Source: Candidatus Woesearchaeota archaeon
GTDB taxonomy: Archaea; Nanobdellota; Nanobdellia; Woesearchaeales; 21-14-0-10-32-9
DNA: 7,842 nucleotides
Direction: 5' to 3'
Assembly: GCA_003562145.1 (NCBI GenBank)
Contig: PWWA01000122.1
Coordinates: 1 to 7,842, forward strand
This document shows positions 1 through 5,130 of the stretch, one piece after another. Each line of letters opens with the position of its first letter. The stretch's first letter is position 1. Under the pieces are notes generated by a model that did not search any database, was not told the DNA's origin, and worked only from the letters and a program-made list of their open reading frames with translations. The translations under genes and the position numbers were made by a program.

Positions 1-97
1 CCTCATCTTCGGCCTATCCATCCTAGGAATATTCATAGCCCTAAGAACCCAAAGGAAATATTACAACATATTCGCCAACAAATACTACAAATCATGA
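1..97 (+). CDS. C-terminal end of an unidentified membrane protein (partial)
   Basis: Reading from base 2, 31 sense codons run open to a TGA at 95-97; the 5' part lies outside the window. The visible peptide has a hydrophobic stretch (LIFGLSILGIFIAL), then a short basic, tyrosine-rich tail (RTQRKYYNIFANKYYKS). This looks like a last transmembrane helix with a cytoplasmic tail. Codon choice (ATA, CTA, AGG, ATC) resembles the GT-C gene at 1514, which supports it being real. It converges on the nuclease gene and the two coding ends overlap by 6 bp. The protein family cannot be told from 31 residues. Confidence 0.6.
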   Translation, partial: LIFGLSILGIFIALRTQRKYYNIFANKYYKS

Positions 98-706
98 CTT
101 CAGCCTAACCTCGGACGGATCAAAAACAAAACAAGAATTCTCATCAAAATAACCACACATAAATTTTTCGAGGGGAACCCCGGTACGCTTGCTAAGCATC
201 AACGCATAAAAAAAAACTTGTGTAGCAGCAAACTTCTCCCGATGCGCGTTCGGCTTATAATCCCAAACCCAAACCCTTCCATCCTCGACCCGAAGCACAT
301 CAATATGCCCCGACAAAGAAAGACTCGACTTAAACAAATCCTCAAAACCATCCAATTCAGAGCTCTCAAGCCAAATAGTAACCTCAATAGCAACAGTCTT
401 ATTATCATAAGCAAGCATAAACATCTGCACGTTCAAATGAGCATTATCATAATAGCCGCTATCCAAGCCCATACGGGCAAGCAACTCCACTTCATGCCTC
501 AACTTCCTAACCGGCGCACCAACACCAAACCTAAGCACAGAACCCCTCGGACCGCTAAGAAAATGATGCTCAGGACAAGACTCCAAAACATTGTATATAT
601 ATTCCTTTAAAGCCGAGAAGCCATTCCCGGCAAGGCCCTCAAGCTTCAACTTATGCGCCCTAAAATGATAATAACCACCATGTTTTAACGAAGTGCCCGA
701 AATCAT
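92..706 (-). CDS. PD-(D/E)XK superfamily nuclease, RecB/Cas4-like fold
   Basis: A 204-residue protein whose C-terminal half carries the usual motif order of RecB-type PD-(D/E)XK nucleases: GHID with Asp136, then a hydrophobic strand ending in W-D149-Y-K151, then Q163-x3-Y167. In this family the two acids and the lysine bind metal and cut DNA, and the QxxxY motif follows on a helix. Acidic E72 and E108 lie upstream; which one completes the site is unclear. It is not Cas4: it lacks the four-cysteine iron-sulfur cluster (only C44, C184 and C192) and no CRISPR or cas gene is nearby. No helicase domain or partner is adjacent, so it looks like an orphan single-domain nuclease. ATG 706 is the first start codon after an in-frame stop at 740-742, and no ribosome binding site precedes it. 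Predicted cytoplasmic; substrate unknown. Confidence 0.75.
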   Translation of the reverse strand: MISGTSLKHGGYYHFRAHKLKLEGLAGNGFSALKEYIYNVLESCPEHHFLSGPRGSVLRFGVGAPVRKLRHEVELLARMGLDSGYYDNAHLNVQMFMLAYDNKTVAIEVTIWLESSELDGFEDLFKSSLSLSGHIDVLRVEDGRVWVWDYKPNAHREKFAATQVFFYALMLSKRTGVPLEKFMCGYFDENSCFVFDPSEVRLKS

Positions 707-727
707 AAAGATAAAGATATAATAAGA

Positions 728-735
728 ATTATAAA
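728..735 (-). promoter_or_regulatory. TATA box of the nuclease gene, probably leaderless
   Basis: On the minus strand TTTATAAT is centred about 25 bp before the ATG at 706, the distance at which archaeal transcription starts. The bases between are pyrimidine-rich with no Shine-Dalgarno sequence. Transcription would therefore begin at or next to the ATG, giving a leaderless mRNA. This is inference from spacing. Confidence 0.55.
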
Positions 736-744
736 AAACTTACC

Positions 745-753
745 AAAAAAAAA
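745..753 (-). terminator. Poly-T terminator after the small membrane protein gene
   Basis: The minus strand has nine consecutive T residues beginning 6 nt after the TAA stop at 760-762. Archaeal RNA polymerase typically terminates at such U-tracts without needing a hairpin. It lies just before the nuclease promoter on the same strand and would insulate the two genes. Confidence 0.55.
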
Positions 754-759
754 CGTTGC

Positions 760-1008
760 TTACTTCTTAGGCTTCTTAACCCTCTTAACAGGCTTTCCCC
801 TGGAAGACCTTTCCCGAAGCATTTTTTCAAGGTGCAGCTGCTCAGCCTCAATCTTTTTCTCTTCCTCGTAAATCTTCATCACCAAAGACTCAATGTGATT
901 GTCAATCCTCGCTATGCGCCTCTCCATCAACACCAAAACCCTTAAGCTGTAAACAATAGCCGCCAAAGTACCAAGAACAATACCCAGTATAACCGCGTCG
1001 TAACCCAT
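760..1008 (-). CDS. Small single-span membrane protein with coiled coil and basic tail
   Basis: An 82-residue protein with three visible parts. A transmembrane helix lies at about residues 5-28. A charged helix at about 29-67, with I/L/M at heptad-like spacing and many E/K/R, is a likely coiled coil. A strongly basic tail (KPVKRVKKPKK) ends the protein. Positive charges follow the helix, so the coiled coil and tail are most likely cytoplasmic and the tail could touch nucleic acid, ribosomes or acidic lipid. The frame stays open to 1101, but the start chosen is ATG 1006-1008 because GAGGTG sits 8 nt before it and a TATA box falls at 1061-1070; the longer start would lie upstream of that TATA box. 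It diverges from the PRC-barrel gene. I do not recognise a named family and assign no function. Confidence 0.7.
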   Translation of the reverse strand: MGYDAVILGIVLGTLAAIVYSLRVLVLMERRIARIDNHIESLVMKIYEEEKKIEAEQLHLEKMLRERSSRGKPVKRVKKPKK

Positions 1009-1016
1009 TCGAATAA

Positions 1017-1022
1017 CACCTC
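1017..1022 (-). promoter_or_regulatory. Ribosome binding site deciding the 1008 start
   Basis: GAGGTG on the minus strand, 8 nt before ATG 1008. It matches the archaeal anti-Shine-Dalgarno (CACCUC) perfectly. It selects the 82-residue start over an upstream in-frame start at 1101. Confidence 0.75.
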
Positions 1023-1028
1023 TTATTA

Positions 1029-1048
1029 AATTGTTAATAAAAACAATT
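1029..1048. repeat. 7-bp inverted repeat at the expected transcription start
   Basis: AATTGTT and AACAATT are perfect inverted copies with a 6-bp spacer. The palindrome is centred near 1038, where transcription from the 1061-1070 TATA box should start. It could be an operator for a dimeric regulator. It is AT-rich, so chance is a real alternative. Confidence 0.35.
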
Positions 1049-1060
1049 ATTACAAGCTGA

Positions 1061-1070
1061 ATATATAAAG
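1061..1070 (-). promoter_or_regulatory. TATA box for the small membrane protein gene
   Basis: CTTTATATAT on the minus strand, preceded by a run of A residues as in a BRE. Transcription would begin near 1040, giving a leader of about 30 nt that includes the GAGGTG site. Confidence 0.6.
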
Positions 1071-1097
1071 TTTTTGGAATTGGCAAGGGCAGCACAA

Positions 1098-1113
1098 GCA
1101 AAAGTTTTAAATA
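1098..1113 (+). promoter_or_regulatory. BRE and TATA box of the PRC-barrel gene
   Basis: GCAAAAG (BRE-like) directly precedes TTTTAAATA at 1105-1113. A start near 1135 would leave a leader of about 45 nt carrying the strong ribosome binding site. The TATA box lies about 40 bp from the oppositely directed TATA box at 1061-1070, so the two promoters are back to back. Confidence 0.55.
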
Positions 1114-1166
1114 CTAAATAGGATATTTTATTCAAGAATAGTAACCAATTGCCAGTCAACGCTTTT

Positions 1167-1175
1167 AGGAGGGTG
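1167..1175 (+). promoter_or_regulatory. Strong ribosome binding site of the PRC-barrel gene
   Basis: AGGAGGGTG, 5 nt before ATG 1181, is the strongest Shine-Dalgarno match in the window. It favours ATG 1181 over the in-frame ATG three codons later. It suggests a well-translated protein. Confidence 0.75.
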
Positions 1176-1180
1176 AAAAT

Positions 1181-1447
1181 ATGCTGAAAATGAAAAGAAT
1201 AGGGGAAGCCTACGACATGAAAGTCTTCACAGACACAGGAGAATACTTCGGAGACATAGAAGAAGTAATAGTCACAAGCACAAAGATATTCGGGTGGAAA
1301 GTCAGGTCTACGAAGAACTCGTTCCTGAACAAAGTCCTGGGCTCAGCCAAAGGAGTGATCGTGCCGCACCAGCTCGTCAAGAACATAGGGGACATCATGA
1401 TAATAAGCAAATCCGCGGTCCCAAGCTACAACCCAGACGAAGACTAA
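1181..1447 (+). CDS. PRC-barrel domain protein
   Basis: An 88-residue protein made of one PRC-barrel, a small beta-barrel named after photosynthetic reaction centre H subunits and RimM. Visible hallmarks are an N-terminal RIGEAYDMKVFTDTGEYFGD segment (a strand, then D-x-G-x-x-x-G), the E-E-V-I-V strand, and a closing IGDIMIIS strand near residues 69-76. There is no signal peptide or membrane helix, so it is cytoplasmic. Archaeal stand-alone PRC-barrel proteins of this length include the CdpB proteins that act with FtsZ and SepF in haloarchaeal cell division. That role is known for those homologues, not shown here. It is monocistronic, has its own TATA box, a strong ribosome binding site and a poly-T terminator, and diverges from a small membrane protein. 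The barrel assignment is confident; the cellular role is open. Confidence 0.8.
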   Translation: MLKMKRIGEAYDMKVFTDTGEYFGDIEEVIVTSTKIFGWKVRSTKNSFLNKVLGSAKGVIVPHQLVKNIGDIMIISKSAVPSYNPDED

Positions 1448-1455
1448 GAAAAAAC

Positions 1456-1468
1456 TTTTTTTCTTTTT
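1456..1468 (+). terminator. Poly-T terminator of the PRC-barrel gene
   Basis: Seven T, one C and five T begin 8 nt after the TAA stop. This is a typical archaeal U-tract terminator. It separates the PRC-barrel gene from the GT-C gene downstream on the same strand. Confidence 0.6.
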
Positions 1469-1469
1469 A

Positions 1470-1500
1470 AATAACCATCATATTTTTAAAAAAGGTTATT
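1470..1500. repeat. 7-bp inverted repeat bracketing a TATA box
   Basis: AATAACC at 1470-1476 and GGTTATT at 1494-1500 are perfect inverted copies, separated by 17 bp that contain the presumed TATA element at 1483-1490. A dimeric regulator binding both arms would cover the promoter. An RNA stem is possible but would follow the U-tract of the previous gene. Confidence 0.4.
1483..1490 (+). promoter_or_regulatory. TATA-like element of the GT-C gene pair
   Basis: TTTTTAAA is centred about 26-27 bp before ATG 1514. No Shine-Dalgarno match precedes that ATG, so the first GT-C gene may be transcribed leaderless. The element is a weaker TATA match than those at 1061-1070 and 1105-1113. Confidence 0.45.
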
Positions 1501-1513
1501 CTACGAATGAGTA

Positions 1514-3031
1514 ATGAATAAAACCACGAAAGTATTGCTCGCAACGCTATTCGCATTAAGCATAGCCATACGGCTTTTCATAGCGCTCCAGACAAGCCAC
1601 CTCGAATACGAAGGGTACAGCACAGCGAGGCAAATAGAATCGATAAGGGAAACAGGGCTTCCCCTATACAGCGACGAGCTAAGCTACGGCGGAAGGGAAA
1701 GGGTGTTTAGCCCAGTATACTATTATTTCCTCGCAGCATTCACGTTCTTAATGCCCGTAGAGCTAGCTGCAAAAATAATACCAACTATACTTGCATCACT
1801 CATAGTATTCCCGATTTTCTTCCTCTCCATACAAGCAACAAAAAACGAAAAGGTATCCCTGCTCGCCGCCGGATTCGCCGCTTTCATACCAGGATTCTTC
1901 AACAACACCATAAACAACGCATCAATATACGCAGCAGTAATACCATTATTCTTCTTAACAGCACACTATTTCCTCCTCACAAACAAGGACCCAAAGCATG
2001 TGTACAAGCTAATAACATGCATCGTCATCCTAACAGTGCTCCACCCAACATCACTCATACTCGCATTAAGCCTCCTGATATACATAGCATTCCTGAAACT
2101 AAAAAGATTTAGGGAAAGCAGCCGGGAACCAGAGATAGTGCTGTTTTTCCTGTTCCTCGTGTTCTGGCTTAACACAGTCCTCTACAAGAGAGCTCTAGGC
2201 GCACACGGAGCAGGAGCCCTATGGCAAAACGTGCCAGCGAGGATAATGGAAGAATCATACACCCAGATAACCTTTCTCGGAAGCATATACAGCATAGGCC
2301 TGCTGCCAATAATATTTGGCTTAGGAGCAGTATACATTTCTTTCTTCGGAAAAAAGAGGAAGCACGTAACACTAATGACCAGCATAGGCCTGACAATATT
2401 CTTGTTGCTTTGGTTCAGGGTTTTCGAATTAATAATAGGACTTATGCTTCTCGGAGTGACGCTAGCAGCATTATCCGCATACTTCATGAATCACATTTAT
2501 GAATACCTGCAAACAGTTAAAGCAAGGCAAGCCCACAACATATTCCTAATAGCCGTGCTAATAATAGGAGTGCTTGGAGTAATACCAAACGTGTTTGTGG
2601 CTTCCGCGCAAGCAGGGCAGGTGCCAAGCGAAAACGACGTAGCATTATACTATTGGCTTGCCAGCAACACAGAGAAATCAAGCACAGTGCTAGTGCTGCC
2701 AAGGGAAGGAAGCGCTATGAGCTACTTTAGCAACAGAAAAAACGTTATGGACGATGACTACTTGCTAGTACCTAACATAAACAAGAGGCACTCCGACATC
2801 CTTTCAATATACAATGAAAGGTTTGTTACGAGCGCACTGCAAAAGCTTAACTATTACAACATACAATACATTGCACTGACCGAATACAACCACGAAAAAA
2901 GCAATGCTTCAAGCCTTATGTTTTTCGATGACAACTGCATCAAGCAAATATACCCTGAAGGGCAAAGCAACACAGAAGGGTTTACGCCTAAAGCATTCGA
3001 AGTAAGGTGCGTCCTAGGGGTGCCAGAATGA
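1514..3031 (+). CDS. GT-C fold multi-pass membrane glycosyltransferase-like protein (first of pair)
   Basis: A 505-residue protein with about 11-12 hydrophobic segments up to residue 362, then a soluble C-terminal domain of about 140 residues. The first helix (6-26) is followed by a loop with acidic residues (E31, E33) and a YGGR segment at 58-61. This is the layout of GT-C enzymes (STT3/AglB, PMT, ArnT), in which an acidic residue in the first external loop takes part in catalysis with a lipid-phosphate sugar donor. The soluble domain has the ALYYWLASNT helix (377-386) and a YFSNRKNVMD segment (404-413), like the region of AglB around its sequon-binding site, but WWDYG is replaced by PREGS. 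It is therefore probably not an oligosaccharyltransferase; donor and acceptor are unknown. A TGA at 1508-1510 lies in frame just before ATG 1514, so the start is secure. It overlaps the next gene by 4 nt. Confidence 0.72.
   Translation: MNKTTKVLLATLFALSIAIRLFIALQTSHLEYEGYSTARQIESIRETGLPLYSDELSYGGRERVFSPVYYYFLAAFTFLMPVELAAKIIPTILASLIVFPIFFLSIQATKNEKVSLLAAGFAAFIPGFFNNTINNASIYAAVIPLFFLTAHYFLLTNKDPKHVYKLITCIVILTVLHPTSLILALSLLIYIAFLKLKRFRESSREPEIVLFFLFLVFWLNTVLYKRALGAHGAGALWQNVPARIMEESYTQITFLGSIYSIGLLPIIFGLGAVYISFFGKKRKHVTLMTSIGLTIFLLLWFRVFELIIGLMLLGVTLAALSAYFMNHIYEYLQTVKARQAHNIFLIAVLIIGVLGVIPNVFVASAQAGQVPSENDVALYYWLASNTEKSSTVLVLPREGSAMSYFSNRKNVMDDDYLLVPNINKRHSDILSIYNERFVTSALQKLNYYNIQYIALTEYNHEKSNASSLMFFDDNCIKQIYPEGQSNTEGFTPKAFEVRCVLGVPE
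3016..3022 (+). promoter_or_regulatory. Ribosome binding site deciding the second GT-C start
   Basis: AGGGGTG lies inside the end of the first GT-C gene, 5 nt before ATG 3028. It supports that ATG over an in-frame GTG at 3007. The ATG overlaps the previous stop as ATGA, so translation is probably coupled. Confidence 0.75.
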
Positions 3032-4443
3032 AAAGCAAGAACTTGCTGGGGAAAGAACAAAACGTGGTATTGATGCTTCTAGGCATTATCCTATTAGTCC
3101 TTGGAGGCCTGCAATTCATCAGCTACAGCGTCCACGAAAAGGCTTTCATGGGTTACGAAACGTATTACTATATGAGGCTATCAGAGCAATACCAGGAGAC
3201 CGGCGTCACGAACTATGATTTGCTCCAGGACAGGAAGACCTCATTTAACTTGTTCTACTTAATGCCAGGAACAAGCCTGATTCCCGTCAGAGCAGCTGCA
3301 AGATTAATCCCGGTGCTAATGGGAGTCCTATCAGCATTCCTGTTTTACTCACTCCTAAAAACCCTTAAGCATATGAAGGACGAGCGGCTCATAGCCACAA
3401 TAATATTTGTGGCCAACCCGTTATTCTTGTATGTTTTTACATCGTTCACGCCGCTCCTGCTCGCAGTGCCGTTAGGCCTGGCAGGAATTAATTGTATTTT
3501 CAGGAAGAAAATTTGGTGGGCGGCACTGCTACTCGCGGCTTTGCCGCTGCTAAGCATTACTTCAACAATTATTTTTTTGCTGGCTGCGTTGCCCGCCTCG
3601 TTGCTGGATAAGGACAAGAAATTTTCGGTTATTATAGCCTTTCTCGCAGCGCTCTTGTCAGGCATTGCCTCATGGATTTTCCTCGGGTTCAACCCGTTAC
3701 TCGAACTAATTCCATCGACTGAGGCGCTGAGCGCTGTTTTCGTTGAGCTGGGAGGGATAAAGGCGTATTCATTAATAGTAATAGGCCTCGCAGTAATGGG
3801 CATCTTGATATCATGGCAAAGAAACGCGCGCAGCGTGGCAACCTTTTTGTTTATCGCCACTTCTTTTACGTTCTCGTTGTTCTTCGCGGAAACAAGGATT
3901 TTTGTAGCTATGATAATATCTGTTTACGCGGGCATAGCGATAATTAACATTATTAACAGGGAGTGGAATGTTGAGCAGGTAAAGAACGTTACGCTTTTGC
4001 TAATCCTCTGCAGCATAGTTTTCTCCTTCGTGGTATCTATAAACAGCGCTTTCTCCCAGGTTAACGCAGAAAAAATTAATGGGATAATTTACCTTTCAAC
4101 GAGTAACCCCGAGGACGTAATGCTTAGTGCAGAGGAAAATGGCTTCATGATAGGTTATCTTGCCGGAAGAAAATCTTTTGTGGATGGAATCTCGTACAAG
4201 CACTCTTCTTACGAGGAAAAAAAGGAGGTTGCCAGAACAATATATTATTCGAGGGACCTCGCGGTGCTTAAGGAAACACTTGAAGATAACAAGATTAATT
4301 ACGTGCTAATAGATTACTGGATGCGGCATGGCGGTGTGTGGACTGGCAGTGATGAAGGCGTCTTGTTCTTGTTTAAGCACGCCGATGAGTTTGTAAGGAT
4401 ATTCAGCAACGCGGAAGTCATCATTTATAGGTATGTCGATTGA
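3028..4443 (+). CDS. GT-C fold multi-pass membrane glycosyltransferase-like protein (second of pair)
   Basis: A 471-residue protein laid out like its upstream neighbour: a first helix (12-32), a loop with GYETYYYMR (42-50, acidic E44), about ten further hydrophobic segments to residue 338, and a soluble domain of about 130 residues. Shared segments, such as AAARLIPVLMGVLS here against AAKIIPTILASL in the neighbour, and YLAGRKSFVD (377-386) against YFSNRKNVMD, point to two diverged paralogues. It too lacks STT3's WWDYG; the matching stretch reads AEENG. The soluble domain faces outside by analogy with GT-C enzymes. The loop keeps only one obvious acidic residue and has no YGGR, so activity may differ from the first protein or may be lost. 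ATG 3028 overlaps the upstream TGA (ATGA) and has its own ribosome binding site. From about 3500 onward codon use shifts toward T and G endings compared with the first gene. Confidence 0.7.
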   Translation: MKSKNLLGKEQNVVLMLLGIILLVLGGLQFISYSVHEKAFMGYETYYYMRLSEQYQETGVTNYDLLQDRKTSFNLFYLMPGTSLIPVRAAARLIPVLMGVLSAFLFYSLLKTLKHMKDERLIATIIFVANPLFLYVFTSFTPLLLAVPLGLAGINCIFRKKIWWAALLLAALPLLSITSTIIFLLAALPASLLDKDKKFSVIIAFLAALLSGIASWIFLGFNPLLELIPSTEALSAVFVELGGIKAYSLIVIGLAVMGILISWQRNARSVATFLFIATSFTFSLFFAETRIFVAMIISVYAGIAIINIINREWNVEQVKNVTLLLILCSIVFSFVVSINSAFSQVNAEKINGIIYLSTSNPEDVMLSAEENGFMIGYLAGRKSFVDGISYKHSSYEEKKEVARTIYYSRDLAVLKETLEDNKINYVLIDYWMRHGGVWTGSDEGVLFLFKHADEFVRIFSNAEVIIYRYVD

Positions 4444-5130
4444 CTAAGAGCAGAAATCCAGCCCGGGATTAAATTCGCATATTTTCTCTGTGAGGAACTG
4501 CCTGCTCCTTATGCCGCAGAACACGTTCTCGTCAACTACGACGCATGGAAGCTGGTAATCCTCGACATCGTAATAGTCTGCCAGGAGCCTTACATTGGAA
4601 AGGTCTAAGTCCAGGTCATACGCGAATATTGATACGTCTTCATCTGCCCTCATCTTTATGTCAGTGAGTATAAATGACTGGTCGTCACACTTGTCGCATT
4701 CTTTTGAGTCCTTAAAGAAAAATGATACTATTGACTTTTCCAAGTCACAATCCTCCTTCATTCTCTTCAGGAAGAGCATATACAACAATTGGTTTTCGTT
4801 GAACAGCTTTTTATTTTCAAGGTAGAAAGGGTCTTTCTGGAATTCCTCTGTTGCCACCCTATACCTTTCAAGCTTTATTCCGAGGTCCCAAAGGGTTTTG
4901 TCCCAGTCCTTTAGCTTGGATTCGAATGCGAGGCAAGCCATTTCATCCCCGTACACATCCGACATTAAAATGTATATGTTTATGTCGCTCATGCTTGATA
5001 TGATCTGCATTTGCTCGTCTACATACTTCTTGCGCCCCTCATTCATCATGCTCCCGATAACCAAGAGGGATAACAGCAAGATTATGGTTATGAGGAACGC
5101 GATTAAGAAAACGCTTTTCTTTATCTCCAT
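4444..5130 (-). CDS. Membrane-anchored thioredoxin-like fold protein
   Basis: A 228-residue protein. One N-terminal transmembrane helix (about 7-27) acts as signal anchor, a mostly helical charged region spans about 30-128, and a thioredoxin-like domain spans about 132-222. In that domain a beta strand (IVSFFFK) leads into C145-D-K-C148, then a second strand (VSIFAYDLDLD) and L194-P195, the place of the cis-proline next to the active site in thioredoxins. The other cysteines are C66, C128, C196, C205, C218 and C227; eight in all suggest disulfides outside the cell membrane. A redox or disulfide-handling role is the natural guess, but CxxC domains of this archaeal type are not functionally defined. 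Its start overlaps the end of the glycosyltransferase gene by 10 nt, so the two are co-translated. Its TAG stop directly abuts the stop of the convergent GT-C gene. Confidence 0.7.
   Translation of the reverse strand: MEIKKSVFLIAFLITIILLLSLLVIGSMMNEGRKKYVDEQMQIISSMSDINIYILMSDVYGDEMACLAFESKLKDWDKTLWDLGIKLERYRVATEEFQKDPFYLENKKLFNENQLLYMLFLKRMKEDCDLEKSIVSFFFKDSKECDKCDDQSFILTDIKMRADEDVSIFAYDLDLDLSNVRLLADYYDVEDYQLPCVVVDENVFCGIRSRQFLTEKICEFNPGLDFCS

Noticed and set aside
218..610. A 130-codon open frame on the + strand opposite the nuclease
   Set aside because: Its product is a low-complexity K/N/I/P/R-rich chain with no domain. It arises from the A+C bias of that strand, and the opposite frame carries clear nuclease motifs.
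92..706. Cas4 and a nearby CRISPR locus
   Set aside because: The nuclease lacks the Cas4 cysteine cluster, and no direct-repeat/spacer array or cas gene is visible anywhere in the window.
1009..1101. Extended N-terminus of the small membrane protein up to 1101
   Set aside because: The extension would cover the TATA box and the ribosome binding site of the shorter start, and its added residues read as translated AT-rich promoter sequence.
1507..1521. A four-codon frame (ATG to TAA) overlapping the start of the first GT-C gene, as a possible regulatory upstream ORF
   Set aside because: It has no ribosome binding site, and the TATA-like element predicts transcription starting near 1513, after this ATG. 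Such tiny frames are common by chance.
3007..3027. Upstream GTG start for the second GT-C gene
   Set aside because: The AGGGGTG site lies inside this extension and fits ATG 3028 at 5 nt. The ATGA overlap with the previous stop is the usual coupled arrangement, and the extra residues (MRPRGAR) are not protein-like for this family.
3572..3578. Run of seven T in the second GT-C gene as a frameshift or early terminator
   Set aside because: The frame continues normally through Ile-Phe-Leu codons in a membrane helix, where T-runs are expected.
3345..3860. A 171-codon open frame on the - strand opposite the second GT-C gene
   Set aside because: It is a shadow of the hydrophobic + strand coding sequence: no promoter, no recognisable domain, and serine/alanine-rich composition typical of antisense to Leu/Ala/Ile codons.
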